Part shown: positions 53,814 to 62,631 of the stretch, piece by piece | How the letters are laid out: each line of letters opens with the position of its first letter | Position numbering within the stretch: position 1 is the stretch's first letter | Assembly (NCBI GenBank): GCA_016720465.1 | Contig: JADKKO010000001.1 | Coordinates: 1 to 64,000 of the forward strand | Direction of reading: 5' to 3' | Origin: Holophagaceae bacterium | GTDB lineage: Bacteria > Acidobacteriota > Holophagae > Holophagales > Holophagaceae | DNA: 64,000 bases | Translations under genes and position numbers: made by a program | Notes under the pieces: model-generated | Told to the model about the DNA's origin: nothing | Seen by the model: only the letters and a program-made list of their open reading frames with translations | Database searches by the model: none

Positions 53814-56800
53814 TCATTTCTTCTGGGCCTTCTGCCAGTCATCGCGGCTCATCGGCTTCAGGGAAAGTTGCAGGGAGGCCAGGCTCTGGTTCAATCCAGG
53901 CAGTTCTTTCTGGATATAGGTTTCGACCTCCTTGTCTGCGGCCGCGATGTCCTTTTTCAAGGCTTCCTTGCGATCCAATTGGGCGTTGCTGGGCTTGCCG
54001 GGGTAGCCCGTGATGGCGCCGTAGAGCAGCGCGACGAAGTCCCGCAGGCGCTCCTCGCCGGTGATGCCGCCGCCTTCCTTCACGGGGACGTACTTGTTGC
54101 GCAGGGTTTCAAGGGTGCCTGTAAAAGCCACGAGGTGTTTCCTCAAGGATTCGTCTGTGGCTTTCGCGCTGAGATCCTTGCTCTGGTCCCGCAGATCCAC
54201 GATGCGGTCCACGGTGTAGGTCATGGCTTCCAGCACCTGGTACAGGTCCATGGCCGTGGAGAACTGGGCCTCCCGTTCCTGCCGCGTGTGGAGGCTCAAG
54301 GGGTCCGGCAGGATCTGCAGGCTGGTGGACAGCGTCTCCTTGCCCTTGGTCATCATCATTGTGTAGGTGCCTTCCAGCACCTGGGGCCCAAGGAAGGCGC
54401 CACCGGCGATGGAGGCTCCCGCAGGCACCTTGGGAGCCTTCATCCGCATGGACCAGTAGAGACGGTTCAGGCCCTTGCGCTTATCGCCCGCAAGGGTGTC
54501 AATGAGTTTTCCGGAGGCATCGAAAATCTCGAATTTGAGATCGCCGAAAATATGGCGCTTTTGCTGGTAGTACGCGATGGCGGCGCCATCCCGCGGACCA
54601 CGGCCATCATATTCACCATCTCCGTCGCTCCACCCGTCATTGCCCAGTTCGTTGAAAGTGGAGGGCCGGGTGGGAAGGAAGGTGGCATTTTTCGAGAGCA
54701 CATCCGGTGTCAGCGTCCGCAAGGGAGTGATGTCATCAATGATCCACAAGCCGCGGCCGTGGGTGGCCAGCACCACATCATGCTCGCGCGGGTGGATGGC
54801 GATATCGCGCACGGGAACCGGCGGGAAATCGCCGCCCTTGAAGGCCGCCCATTGGCCGCCGCCGTCCAGGCTGATGAACAGGCCCGCCTCGGTGCCCAGA
54901 TAGAGCAGTGCCGGGTTCACCGGGTCCTGCTTCACCACATGGGCAAAACCTTTGACCTCCTGGGTGGAAAGGGATTTCCAGGACTTGCCGAAATCGCTGG
55001 TCTTGAAGACGCGCGGCTCCATGTCGCCGGTGCCGTGGCCATCGAAGGTCGCGAAGGCCGTGCCTTCATCGAAAGCGCTGGCTTCGATCCAGGAAACCCA
55101 GGTGTTTTTTGGGAGACCGGGAACATTGGCTGCGACGTTGGTCCAGCTTTTTCCGGCGTTGCGGCTGAGCTGCAAGTTGCCATCGTCGGTGCCTACCCAA
55201 ATGGTTTTGGCATTTCGAGGGCTCTCGGAAATGGTGTAGATGGTGCAGTGGGTCTCGGCAGAGGAATTATCCACCGTAAGGCCGCCGCTCTCTTCCTGCT
55301 GCTGCTTCTTGGGATCGTTGGTGGTCAAGTCGCCGCCCAGCCTTTCCCAAGTCTGGCCGTGGTCGTGGGAGCGGAAGAGGTACTGGGCGCCCATGTAGAC
55401 CGTCGTCTTGTCCGTGGGGCTGATCTGCAAGGGCGTGTTCCAGTTCCAGCGGAACTTGGGCTCCCCCGCACTGGGTTGGGGCTGGATGAAACGCGACTCC
55501 CCCAGGGTCAGGTTGATGCGGCCCGCATAGCCGCCCTGGCTCTCGGCGTAGACGAAGTTGGGGTCCGTGGGATCCGGCTGCACCCAGAATCCGTCCCCAC
55601 CATAGAGATTCTTCCAGTGGCGGTTCTGGATGGATCCGCCCGTGCGCGAAGGGCCCATCCAGGAGCTGTTGTCCTGCAGGCCGCCGTAGACGCGGTAGGG
55701 CCGTGCCATGTCCACGGCCACGTGGTAGTACTGTGCGATGGGAAGATTGCGCATGAAGCGCCAGTTGGCGCCGCGATCCTCGGTGCCGTAGAAGCCGCCG
55801 TCGGTGCCTGCATAGATGCGCTCTGGGTTTTCGGGGTCTATCCAGGTGGCGTGCCAATCGCCGTGGGCGCTGCCCCCGATGACGCTGAAGGTCTTGCCGC
55901 CGTCGTCGCTGACGGTCATGTTCAGGCCCGGCTTGTAAACCCGCATGGGGTCTTTCGGGTCCACGAACAGGGCGGCGAAATAGAAAGGCCGGATTACGGT
56001 GTTGGCGCCGCTGTGGCCGCGGATCCAGGTCTCGCCGCCGTCATCGGAACGGAACAGGGCGCCGTCCTTGGCCTCCACCGTGGCGTAGACGACTTTGGGA
56101 TTGCTCGGGGAGATGGCCAAAGCGATGCGCCCGAGATCGCCGGAGGGTAGACCCCGGCCGGTGCCTTCGCTGAGCTTGGTCCAGGTGGCGCCGCCGTCGG
56201 TGGATTTGAAAAGGCCGCTGCCGGGCCCGCCGCTCTCGAAAGCCCAGGGCTTGCGGCGGTACTGCCACATGGACGCATAAATAATTTTCGGGTCTTTCGG
56301 ATCCAGGACCAGGCTTGCGCAGCCGGTGTCGTCATTGATGAATAATATGCGCTTCCAGGTCTTGCCTCCGTCGCTGGTCTTGTAAAGGCCTCGCTCATTA
56401 TTGCTGTTCCAGAGGTGCCCCATGGCAGCCACGTACACGGTGCTGCTGTCGGTGGGATCCACCTCGATGGCCGCGATGCGCTCGGAATCCGGAAGGCCCA
56501 TCATGGACCAGTTTTCTCCGCCGTCGGTGGTCTTGTAGAGTCCATTACCCACCGAAACACTGTTGCGCACCCAGGTCTCACCGGTGCCCACCCAAACCGT
56601 CTTGGAATCTTTGGGATCGATGCGGATGGCGCCGATGCTCTGGTTGTGCTTGTCGAAGACGGGCTTGAAGGTCGTGCCGCCATTGACCGATTTCCATACG
56701 CCACCGCTCGCGGCGCCCACAAAGAGCGTCATGCGCCCTTTCTCGTGAACTCCGTCCATGGCGGAGATGCGGCCTGACATGACCGCCGGGCCGATGTTGC

Positions 56801-56936
56801 GGATGCCCAGTCCGGAGATGGTTTCAGACTCCACCTTGATGCCCTCGGGATGGGCCACCTGGGCCAAGGCTTGCTGGGTGGAGAGCGCCGCGGCGCCGAG
56901 GGAAAGGCAAAGCGTAATTCGCGAAACACGGATCAT
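53814..56936 (-). CDS. Exported sortilin/VPS10-like beta-propeller protein
   Basis: GGAG five bases before ATG 56936. The 1040-residue protein has a signal peptide ending QQALAQ and then many BNR/Asp-box repeats of the type S.DGG.TW: SVNGGTTFKPVF, TTDGGENWSMMGL, TSDGGKTWKRILF, STDGGATWTKLSEG, SDDGGETWIRGHSG and further copies up to about residue 720. They form VPS10/sortilin-type propellers. A C-terminal 270-residue part (IFDASGKLIDTLAGDK, then a helical region with VLEAMTYTVDRIVDLRDQSK) is the usual tail of bacterial WD40/YVTN/BNR-like proteins in Acidobacteria and Bacteroidetes. No catalytic motif seen. Probably periplasmic or secreted. It follows the LolA-like gene by 49 bp and is probably cotranscribed. 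Confidence 0.88.
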   Translation of the reverse strand: MIRVSRITLCLSLGAAALSTQQALAQVAHPEGIKVESETISGLGIRNIGPAVMSGRISAMDGVHEKGRMTLFVGAASGGVWKSVNGGTTFKPVFDKHNQSIGAIRIDPKDSKTVWVGTGETWVRNSVSVGNGLYKTTDGGENWSMMGLPDSERIAAIEVDPTDSSTVYVAAMGHLWNSNNERGLYKTSDGGKTWKRILFINDDTGCASLVLDPKDPKIIYASMWQYRRKPWAFESGGPGSGLFKSTDGGATWTKLSEGTGRGLPSGDLGRIALAISPSNPKVVYATVEAKDGALFRSDDGGETWIRGHSGANTVIRPFYFAALFVDPKDPMRVYKPGLNMTVSDDGGKTFSVIGGSAHGDWHATWIDPENPERIYAGTDGGFYGTEDRGANWRFMRNLPIAQYYHVAVDMARPYRVYGGLQDNSSWMGPSRTGGSIQNRHWKNLYGGDGFWVQPDPTDPNFVYAESQGGYAGRINLTLGESRFIQPQPSAGEPKFRWNWNTPLQISPTDKTTVYMGAQYLFRSHDHGQTWERLGGDLTTNDPKKQQQEESGGLTVDNSSAETHCTIYTISESPRNAKTIWVGTDDGNLQLSRNAGKSWTNVAANVPGLPKNTWVSWIEASAFDEGTAFATFDGHGTGDMEPRVFKTSDFGKSWKSLSTQEVKGFAHVVKQDPVNPALLYLGTEAGLFISLDGGGQWAAFKGGDFPPVPVRDIAIHPREHDVVLATHGRGLWIIDDITPLRTLTPDVLSKNATFLPTRPSTFNELGNDGWSDGDGEYDGRGPRDGAAIAYYQQKRHIFGDLKFEIFDASGKLIDTLAGDKRKGLNRLYWSMRMKAPKVPAGASIAGGAFLGPQVLEGTYTMMMTKGKETLSTSLQILPDPLSLHTRQEREAQFSTAMDLYQVLEAMTYTVDRIVDLRDQSKDLSAKATDESLRKHLVAFTGTLETLRNKYVPVKEGGGITGEERLRDFVALLYGAITGYPGKPSNAQLDRKEALKKDIAAADKEVETYIQKELPGLNQSLASLQLSLKPMSRDDWQKAQKK

Positions 56937-56985
56937 CGGTTCTCCGTTGGGATATAAGGCTGTTTGATCGGGAACGGGCTCTGGT

Positions 56986-57792
56986 TCAGCCCTTCTTGAC
57001 GGGGGCTTCGGGCTTGGCAGGCTCGGTCTTTTTCTCCAGCAAGGGTTCGGCCTTCTTCTCCGGCATCTTGAACTTCGCATCATCGATCGAGGGATTGATT
57101 TCAACCTTTTCGATGGTGATCTTCTGCTTCTCGGGGCGGCCCTTGACGCCTGACTCCATGGAATGGGGCATCATCACACCGCCCTCCTCCTTGTAGTCGC
57201 CAATGGCGGTTTCGGTCTCCACTTCGGTGCCGCGAATGACCCGCTTGCTGGTCTGCTTGATTTCCAGGAAGGAGTCGGCATCCAAGAAAATGGTCCTGAT
57301 ATTCCCCGATTTCAAGGTCACTTGGAGCTTGTGGGTCGGGCTTCCTTCCAGGTCTTCCTTGCCGAGGTATTCGACCTTGTGGCCCTTCTCCTTGTAGTCC
57401 ACCAGAGGACCGTCGAGATCCGATTGGTCTTGGGCTGATTTGAGCTCGTCGGCATCCATGAGCTCTGGATCCTTCTTTCCGCCGTAGCCCGCGAAGGGGT
57501 TGATGGTCCAGCCGGTTTTGCCATCGAAGGCCTGGATCAAGTGCATGTTCTGGACTGTCACATCCTGATAGAAGCTGCCCGGCCGCTTGTGTTCCATGAC
57601 GAAGGGCACTTCCATGGGGCCGCCGCTCGCTTTTCCAGTCATGCGCACGGATTTGATGGCCTTGAGCTTCGCCAGGCCCCCCATGGCCTCGATATTCTTG
57701 GCGATCACCAAGTCGGCGTTCAGGGCCTGGGCCGTGAGGGGAGCCGCCGCAAGGATAGGTAGGGCGATGAGGTGGAGCAGGCGTCGGGTCAT
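56986..57792 (-). CDS. LolA-like outer-membrane lipoprotein-sorting family protein
   Basis: GGAGG four bases before ATG 57792. The 268-residue product has a signal peptide (MTRRLLHLIALPILAAAPL to TAQA) and then NADLVIAKNIEAMGGLAKLK, AIKSVRMTGKASGGPMEVP, FDGKTGWTINPFAGYGG and DADSFLEIKQTSKRVIRGTE, the half-barrel of the LolA/LppX-like fold (COG2834-like). The tail is Lys/Pro/Glu-rich (KKAEPLLEKKTEPAKPEAPV). Such proteins bind lipids or lipoproteins in the periplasm; a true LolA role is not shown. It lies between the exporter genes and the propeller gene on the same strand, 168 bp after the second permease. Confidence 0.75.
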   Translation of the reverse strand: MTRRLLHLIALPILAAAPLTAQALNADLVIAKNIEAMGGLAKLKAIKSVRMTGKASGGPMEVPFVMEHKRPGSFYQDVTVQNMHLIQAFDGKTGWTINPFAGYGGKKDPELMDADELKSAQDQSDLDGPLVDYKEKGHKVEYLGKEDLEGSPTHKLQVTLKSGNIRTIFLDADSFLEIKQTSKRVIRGTEVETETAIGDYKEEGGVMMPHSMESGVKGRPEKQKITIEKVEINPSIDDAKFKMPEKKAEPLLEKKTEPAKPEAPVKKG

Positions 57793-57960
57793 GGGACCTC
57801 CGTTTGAGTGCAACAGTGTGAGAGGAAAACTAAAATTCAGGATGCGGGAAAAAGGATGCGGCGCGATCAATGATTTCCAGGGGCCGGCAAGTGCCGCCAA
57901 CCTGCGGGAATGGGCCGCCGAATGGGAACGACGAGGGCGTTCGGAGGCCTCCTTTCCCAG

Positions 57961-59286
57961 TCACCGCATGGCTTCCATGGGGCTCAGGCGCGAAGCTTTC
58001 AGCGCCGGGTAGAGGCCGAAGATGAGCGCCAGGCCCAGGGCCACGGCCCATGCGATGACCAGGCCGATGGGATTCACCACGAGGCCATAAGGAAAATTGG
58101 CGGACAGGGCCTTGCAGACCATGGTTCCGCCAAGGGTCCCGCCGGTGGCGCCAAGCGCCGCCAGCACCACGGCTTCCAGCAGGAACTGGATGAAAATCTC
58201 ATGGTCCGAAGCTCCGAGCGCTTTCCGGAGGCCGATCTCGAAGCGGCGGTCGCTGAAGCTGATGAGCATGACGCTCAGCACGCCCACGCCTCCCACCAGC
58301 AGCACCGTGGCCGCGAGGCTCTGCAACACCACCTGCCAGCCCCAGATCTGGTCCTTGAACTGCTGGTAGGCGCGCACCAGTTCGGCGCCCAGGTCCGCCA
58401 CCTCGATGTCTTCGATGCCGTGGTGGGCCTGCTTGGCGCGGCTCAGGAGCATGGCGCCAACTTCATCCACATCCTTGTTGGATTTCAGTTTCACCGCCAC
58501 CTGGCTCAGCTTGTGGCTGGTGTCCATGCGGTCCATGTAGGCTTCCAACGGCATGAGCACGCCATTGCCATCGAGCCAAGTGTCGTCGCTCATCACCTGC
58601 AAAGGCGCCAGGACGCCGACGATGAGAAAGCTCTGCCCTTCGAGCCGGACGGTGCGGCCCACCGGATCAGCGCCGCCGAATAGTTTCGAGGCGATGCTCG
58701 AACCCACCACCGCGACCGCGCTGCGGCGCTTGGAATCGTCTTCCGTGAGCCCGCGCCCCATTCCGATGCGGCGGTTCATCCAAGGAAAATAGTCCGGAGT
58801 CACGCCGATGGCGAAGGTGCGCTCCGTGCCGCCGAGGACGCGCACGGGCGTCTGCTTGTAGGCGCGTGGAAGGAAGGCCAGCACTTTGGCATCGGGCGCC
58901 GTGAGCCGCGAGAGATCCTCGTACCGGAGGCCGGGGCTCATGGCAAAACGCTTCTGCTCTTCAGTGGTCTCCGGGTCCTTGGGCGTCAGCATCACCGTGC
59001 CATCGAAACTGAGGCCGGAAAATCCGGTGCTGATCTTGTCCACCACGCCGTCCATCACGGAGGTCATGATCACCAGCGCGAAGACGCCGAGCATCAACAG
59101 CGTCAGCGTCAGGAAGCTTCGCAGTTTGTGGGCCACGAGTTCCGCCAGCCCAGTGCGGACCACTTCCAGCACCAGGGCCATGCGCGCCTGGAAGGAACGG
59201 CGTTGATCGAGGGAAACCGGCGGCGGCTCGACGCTGTCCAACAGGCTGGGGCCCGGCGGCAGGAGGATGGAGGCCGTGTCATTCAT
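57961..59286 (-). CDS. FtsX/MacB-type ABC permease, second subunit
   Basis: ATG 59286 overlaps the upstream permease stop. The 441-residue protein has a 75-residue cytoplasmic N-terminal extension (MNDTASILLPPGPSLLDSVE), a first helix SFLTLTLLMLGVFALVIMTS, a periplasmic MacB core domain (VRVLGGTERTFAIGVTPDYF, AVAVVGSSIASKLFGGADPVG), then three C-terminal helices with VLLVGGVGVLSVMLIS and the conserved SDRRFEIGLRKALGASDHEI loop, ending YPALKASRLSPMEAMR. With the neighbouring permease, ATPase and adaptor it forms a tripartite-type exporter of the MacAB/Lol superfamily. The substrate is unknown. Confidence 0.9.
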   Translation of the reverse strand: MNDTASILLPPGPSLLDSVEPPPVSLDQRRSFQARMALVLEVVRTGLAELVAHKLRSFLTLTLLMLGVFALVIMTSVMDGVVDKISTGFSGLSFDGTVMLTPKDPETTEEQKRFAMSPGLRYEDLSRLTAPDAKVLAFLPRAYKQTPVRVLGGTERTFAIGVTPDYFPWMNRRIGMGRGLTEDDSKRRSAVAVVGSSIASKLFGGADPVGRTVRLEGQSFLIVGVLAPLQVMSDDTWLDGNGVLMPLEAYMDRMDTSHKLSQVAVKLKSNKDVDEVGAMLLSRAKQAHHGIEDIEVADLGAELVRAYQQFKDQIWGWQVVLQSLAATVLLVGGVGVLSVMLISFSDRRFEIGLRKALGASDHEIFIQFLLEAVVLAALGATGGTLGGTMVCKALSANFPYGLVVNPIGLVIAWAVALGLALIFGLYPALKASRLSPMEAMR

Positions 59287-60533
59287 AGCGCAGGGCCTCC
59301 CATTGGTGACAGCCTCGAAGCCTTCCATGCCGGAACCAGTGCGAACAGGAATCCGAAAGCGATGGCCAGGGCAAAGGCCCATGCGAAGCTGCCCAGTTCC
59401 ATGCCGAGCGGAACGCCGATGTAGTGGGTGATGAACCAGGAGAAGGCCACGCCGACACCGAGCCCGACAGTGCTTCCGAGCGCCGTGAGCAGAAGCGCCT
59501 CGGTCATGAATTCCTTGAAGATCTCTTTGCCGGCGGCTCCGATGGCCATCTTCACGCCCACTTCGCGGACACGCTCCTTCAGCGAAGCCAATTGGATGTT
59601 CACATTCACGATGCCGCCGCCCAACAGGGCCAGCACCCCGCTCAGCATGAAGATGATGTCGTAGGCGTCGCCGGTGTCCCGCCGCTTGCGTTCCCTCGCC
59701 GCCACGTCATCCAGGCGGAAATCATCCTGCAGGCGATGGTTGACCTTCAGGACCGACGTGAGGCTTTTCGCGAAAGCCTCGATGGTGTCCACCTTCGGGA
59801 TCCTGAAGGTGAGCCGGTCCACCCGCTGATAGCTGTCCCCCTGCATGCGCTGCTGCACCAGGGTCGCGGGCAAGGCGATGATCCGGTTCTTCCGGCGGAA
59901 CATGTTGCCCTGTCCCGGCGTGTCGCGGAACCGGAAGACGCGCTCCTGGAGCACGCCCACGACCGTCACGGGAACATCTCCCACGCGGATCACGGCGCCC
60001 AGGCCGCCACCGGAAGGGAAATAGGTCTGGTAGGCCTCGCTGCCGAGCACCGCCACCGCCGAGGCGCTGCCGACGTCCGTTTGTGAAAAACCGCGTCCTT
60101 GGGCGATGCTGTAGCCTTCGATGGCCAGGTAGTCGCCATTGATGCCGAGCACGCGCCGCTCCTGGTCCGCGAAGGCCGATCGCACCCGTGCACGGGCGTT
60201 GCGCTGCACGCTCACGCCCTCCACCTGGACCGGATCCAAGTCGCGGCCATCCTCCATATCCTGGCCGCGCAGCCCGAGGTTGGCATTCTGCAGGGCGGAG
60301 CGCGTGCCGTCGTTGCCGATGTTGTTGGGCTGGACATTGAGCTTGTCCAGGCCGCCGAGCTTCACGTAGAGCGTTTCGCTCCGCTTCCGGAAAGAATCGG
60401 TGATGGAGAATCCGCCCAGCACCGATGCCACGCCCAGCACGATGCCGAGGGTTTGCAGGCTTGAACGCCCCAGGTTCTCCCGAATCTCAGTCCAGGCAGA
60501 TTCCAGCCGCAGGCGGAAGGCTCCAGTGCCCAT
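59283..60533 (-). CDS. FtsX/MacB-type ABC permease, first subunit
   Basis: ATG 60533 overlaps the ATPase stop by one base. The 416-residue permease has a short cytoplasmic N-terminus (MGTGAFRLRLESAWTEIREN), first helix LQTLGIVLGVASVLGGFSIT, a periplasmic domain with VLGINGDYLAIEGYSIAQGR and AVAVLGSEAYQTYFP, and C-terminal helices with IFMLSGVLALLGGGIVNVNI and the loop SLKERVREVGVKMAIGAAGK. The protein ends ASRLSPMGGPAL; removal of one base from the C-run 59299-59301 (GGG on the coding strand) would give the canonical ending SPMEALRYE. This last-codon frameshift may be an error or a harmless variant. It differs clearly from the second permease, so a heterodimer is expected. Confidence 0.9.
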   Translation of the reverse strand: MGTGAFRLRLESAWTEIRENLGRSSLQTLGIVLGVASVLGGFSITDSFRKRSETLYVKLGGLDKLNVQPNNIGNDGTRSALQNANLGLRGQDMEDGRDLDPVQVEGVSVQRNARARVRSAFADQERRVLGINGDYLAIEGYSIAQGRGFSQTDVGSASAVAVLGSEAYQTYFPSGGGLGAVIRVGDVPVTVVGVLQERVFRFRDTPGQGNMFRRKNRIIALPATLVQQRMQGDSYQRVDRLTFRIPKVDTIEAFAKSLTSVLKVNHRLQDDFRLDDVAARERKRRDTGDAYDIIFMLSGVLALLGGGIVNVNIQLASLKERVREVGVKMAIGAAGKEIFKEFMTEALLLTALGSTVGLGVGVAFSWFITHYIGVPLGMELGSFAWAFALAIAFGFLFALVPAWKASRLSPMGGPAL

Positions 60534-61210
60534 CACGCAGCTCCTGCGATGAGGCCATCGCGGATCTCGACCCGGCGCTGGGCCAGAGCCGCGATGGATG
60601 GATCATGCGTCACCAGCACCAGCGTGTTGCCCGCGGCATTCAATTCCTGGAAGAGCGCCAGAACCTCCGCGCCGGTATGGGAATCCAGCGCTCCGGTGGG
60701 TTCATCCGCCAGCAGCAGGGCGGGCCCGTTGGCCAGGGCCCGCGCGATGGCCACGCGCTGCCGCTGCCCGCCGCTGAGGCTGCCTGGGAGCACCTTCGCT
60801 TTTTCGGGCATCCCGACCTTTTCCAGCAGTGCCATCGCCCGCTCTCGGCGCTCCCTTCCGCCCACGCCGGCATAGAGCATGGGCAGCTCCACATTGCGCA
60901 GGATGCTGGCCTTGGGCATCAGGTTGTAGCTCTGGAAGACGAAACCGATCTTCGTGTTGCGGATGCGTGCCAGCTCGCCGCCCGAAAGGCCCTGAACCTC
61001 CATTCCGTCGAGCGAGTAGGCGCCGCTCGTGGGCGCATCCAGGCAGCCGACGATCGCCATGAGGGTGGATTTCCCTGAGCCCGAAGGCCCGATGAGGGCC
61101 ACGAATTCACCCTTGGCCACCGAGAGGTCGATGCCCCGCAGCGCGTGGACGGCGGTGCCGTTGGATCCGAAAGTCTTGGTCAGCGCCGTGGTCTGGATGA
61201 TGGTGGACAT
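60533..61210 (-). CDS. ABC transporter ATPase (MacB/LolD type)
   Basis: Energises the two adjacent permeases at the inner membrane. The 225-residue protein has Walker A IGPSGSGKSTLMAIVG, Q-loop IGFVFQSYNLMPKAS, signature LSGGQRQRVAIARAL, Walker B ALLLADEPTGALDS and H-loop TLVLVTHDPSIA. LDAPTSGAYSLDG is typical of the LolD/MacB branch. It starts 80 bp after the adaptor gene; that gap contains an imperfect palindrome of GAGG.ATGAGG type (about 61231-61280). Translation of the first permease is coupled through a TGATG overlap. Confidence 0.95.
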   Translation of the reverse strand: MSTIIQTTALTKTFGSNGTAVHALRGIDLSVAKGEFVALIGPSGSGKSTLMAIVGCLDAPTSGAYSLDGMEVQGLSGGELARIRNTKIGFVFQSYNLMPKASILRNVELPMLYAGVGGRERRERAMALLEKVGMPEKAKVLPGSLSGGQRQRVAIARALANGPALLLADEPTGALDSHTGAEVLALFQELNAAGNTLVLVTHDPSIAALAQRRVEIRDGLIAGAA

Positions 61211-61290
61211 GGCTCGCTCCGCTCGCAGCTATGAGGGATGAGGCAGGAGGCGTGAGGGCTCCTCGTCCCTCATGCCTCGACCCCCCAGCC

Positions 61291-62508
61291 CTAGTTGTTC
61301 TCGTCATCCTTTTCGACCTTCTTCTTGCTTACGTCTTCCAGGCTCACCTGGTCGTCCTTGGCAAGGCCGCTCAGGATCTCGACGCGCTCCAGCGTCGCCA
61401 CACCGGCCTTCACGGGCACGGCGTCGAAGTATTCCTTCCAGTGGTCCGACAGCCAGATGAACTTCATGCGGCCCGACAACCCATCTTTCGCGCGCTTCAA
61501 GTCTTCGGGAGCCAGATTCTTTTTCAGGCGGAAGACCACGGTCTCTCCGTCCTTGCGCTGCAAAGCCTCCAGGGGGACGGATATCGCATTGACGCGCTTT
61601 TCCCCCAGGATTTCGACGTTGGCGCTCATGCCGGTCCTGAAGGATTCGCTGAGCTCATCCAGGGCGATCTCCACCTTGAAGACCTTGATTTTTTCCAGCA
61701 ATTCCGCGGCCGGGGCCACGAAGCGGACCTTGCCCGTGAAGGTCCTCTGCGGGTAGGCGTCCAGGCTGATGCGCACGGACTGGCCCAGGGCGACCTTGGC
61801 GATATCGACCTCGTTGAGATTCACGCGGATGATCAGACTCTTGAGATCCGCCACGGTGAACACCACCGTGCCCGCATTGAAGCTCGAGACGCCGCTGGTG
61901 ATGGTGTCGCCAAGCTCGACGCCCCGCTTGATGACCACGCCATCCATGGGGGCGGCCACCCGTGCGATCTGCGTGGAAGCGTTTCCATTGATGGGGATGC
62001 CCCGGTCCTCCACGATCTGGAACCGGGTTTGCGCCGATTTGAAAGCATCCCGGGCCAGGTCCCGTTTCATGACCGCGTCTTTGTAGGCTTCTCCGCCGAT
62101 CAGTCCCTGATCAGCAAGCGCTTTCTGGGTGAGGAATTGGCGCTCGGCGTCCTTGAGGTTCAGTTGGGCTGTGCCCAGGCTGCTCTGGACTTCGGAAAGG
62201 CTTTGGGCCTGGGTGACGTCTGGTTCCACTTCAGCCATCACCTGGTTCCGCTTCACCATGGCGCCCTCGCGGACTTTCAAGCCCACCACGCGGCCCGATA
62301 CGGTGCTCTTCACGTCCACCTTGGTGTAGGGGTCCACGATGCCCACCTCGCGCACGCTCACCTGGAGATCTTCGGCCTGGACCTTGCCGATGCGGAACGG
62401 CGTGTCTCCGGACTTCCCTCCTTTGTCTTTGCCGCCGCTCTTGGCGAAAAGAATGCCCCCCACGATCACCAAGGCAATGACACCGAATATCCACCACCGT
62501 TTATTCAT
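61291..62508 (-). CDS. Periplasmic adaptor (HlyD/MacA family) of the ABC exporter
   Basis: The 405-residue membrane-fusion protein starts with an N-terminal anchor (MNKRWWIFGVIALVIVGGIL), then the first barrel-lipoyl strand DLQVSVREVGIVDPYTKVDV and SGRVVGLKVREGAMVKRNQV, a coiled-coil hairpin (LGTAQLNLKDAERQFLTQKA), the second lipoyl half VAAPMDGVVIKRGVELGDTI and a beta-barrel with VNLNEVDIAKVALGQSVRIS. Fits MacA-like adaptors that link MacB-type permeases to an outer-membrane channel. GGGGAAGG precedes ATG 62508. First gene of the four-gene exporter operon; no TolC homologue is in the window. Confidence 0.9.
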   Translation of the reverse strand: MNKRWWIFGVIALVIVGGILFAKSGGKDKGGKSGDTPFRIGKVQAEDLQVSVREVGIVDPYTKVDVKSTVSGRVVGLKVREGAMVKRNQVMAEVEPDVTQAQSLSEVQSSLGTAQLNLKDAERQFLTQKALADQGLIGGEAYKDAVMKRDLARDAFKSAQTRFQIVEDRGIPINGNASTQIARVAAPMDGVVIKRGVELGDTITSGVSSFNAGTVVFTVADLKSLIIRVNLNEVDIAKVALGQSVRISLDAYPQRTFTGKVRFVAPAAELLEKIKVFKVEIALDELSESFRTGMSANVEILGEKRVNAISVPLEALQRKDGETVVFRLKKNLAPEDLKRAKDGLSGRMKFIWLSDHWKEYFDAVPVKAGVATLERVEILSGLAKDDQVSLEDVSKKKVEKDDENN

Positions 62509-62631
62509 GACCTTCCCCTTTGCCATGGAGGCTGAAAAAGAATCCGAGCCAGTCGGGCCTTGCATGGCTCTGGGTACGGGGGAAGGCCGCAGGCGTTTAA
62601 AGCGGTTTTGGGGTCTGGTCAGGCGAGGCTT

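Noticed and set aside
53787..56150. 787-codon plus-strand frame inside the propeller gene
   Set aside because: Antisense shadow of a clear signal-peptide and Asp-box repeat protein.
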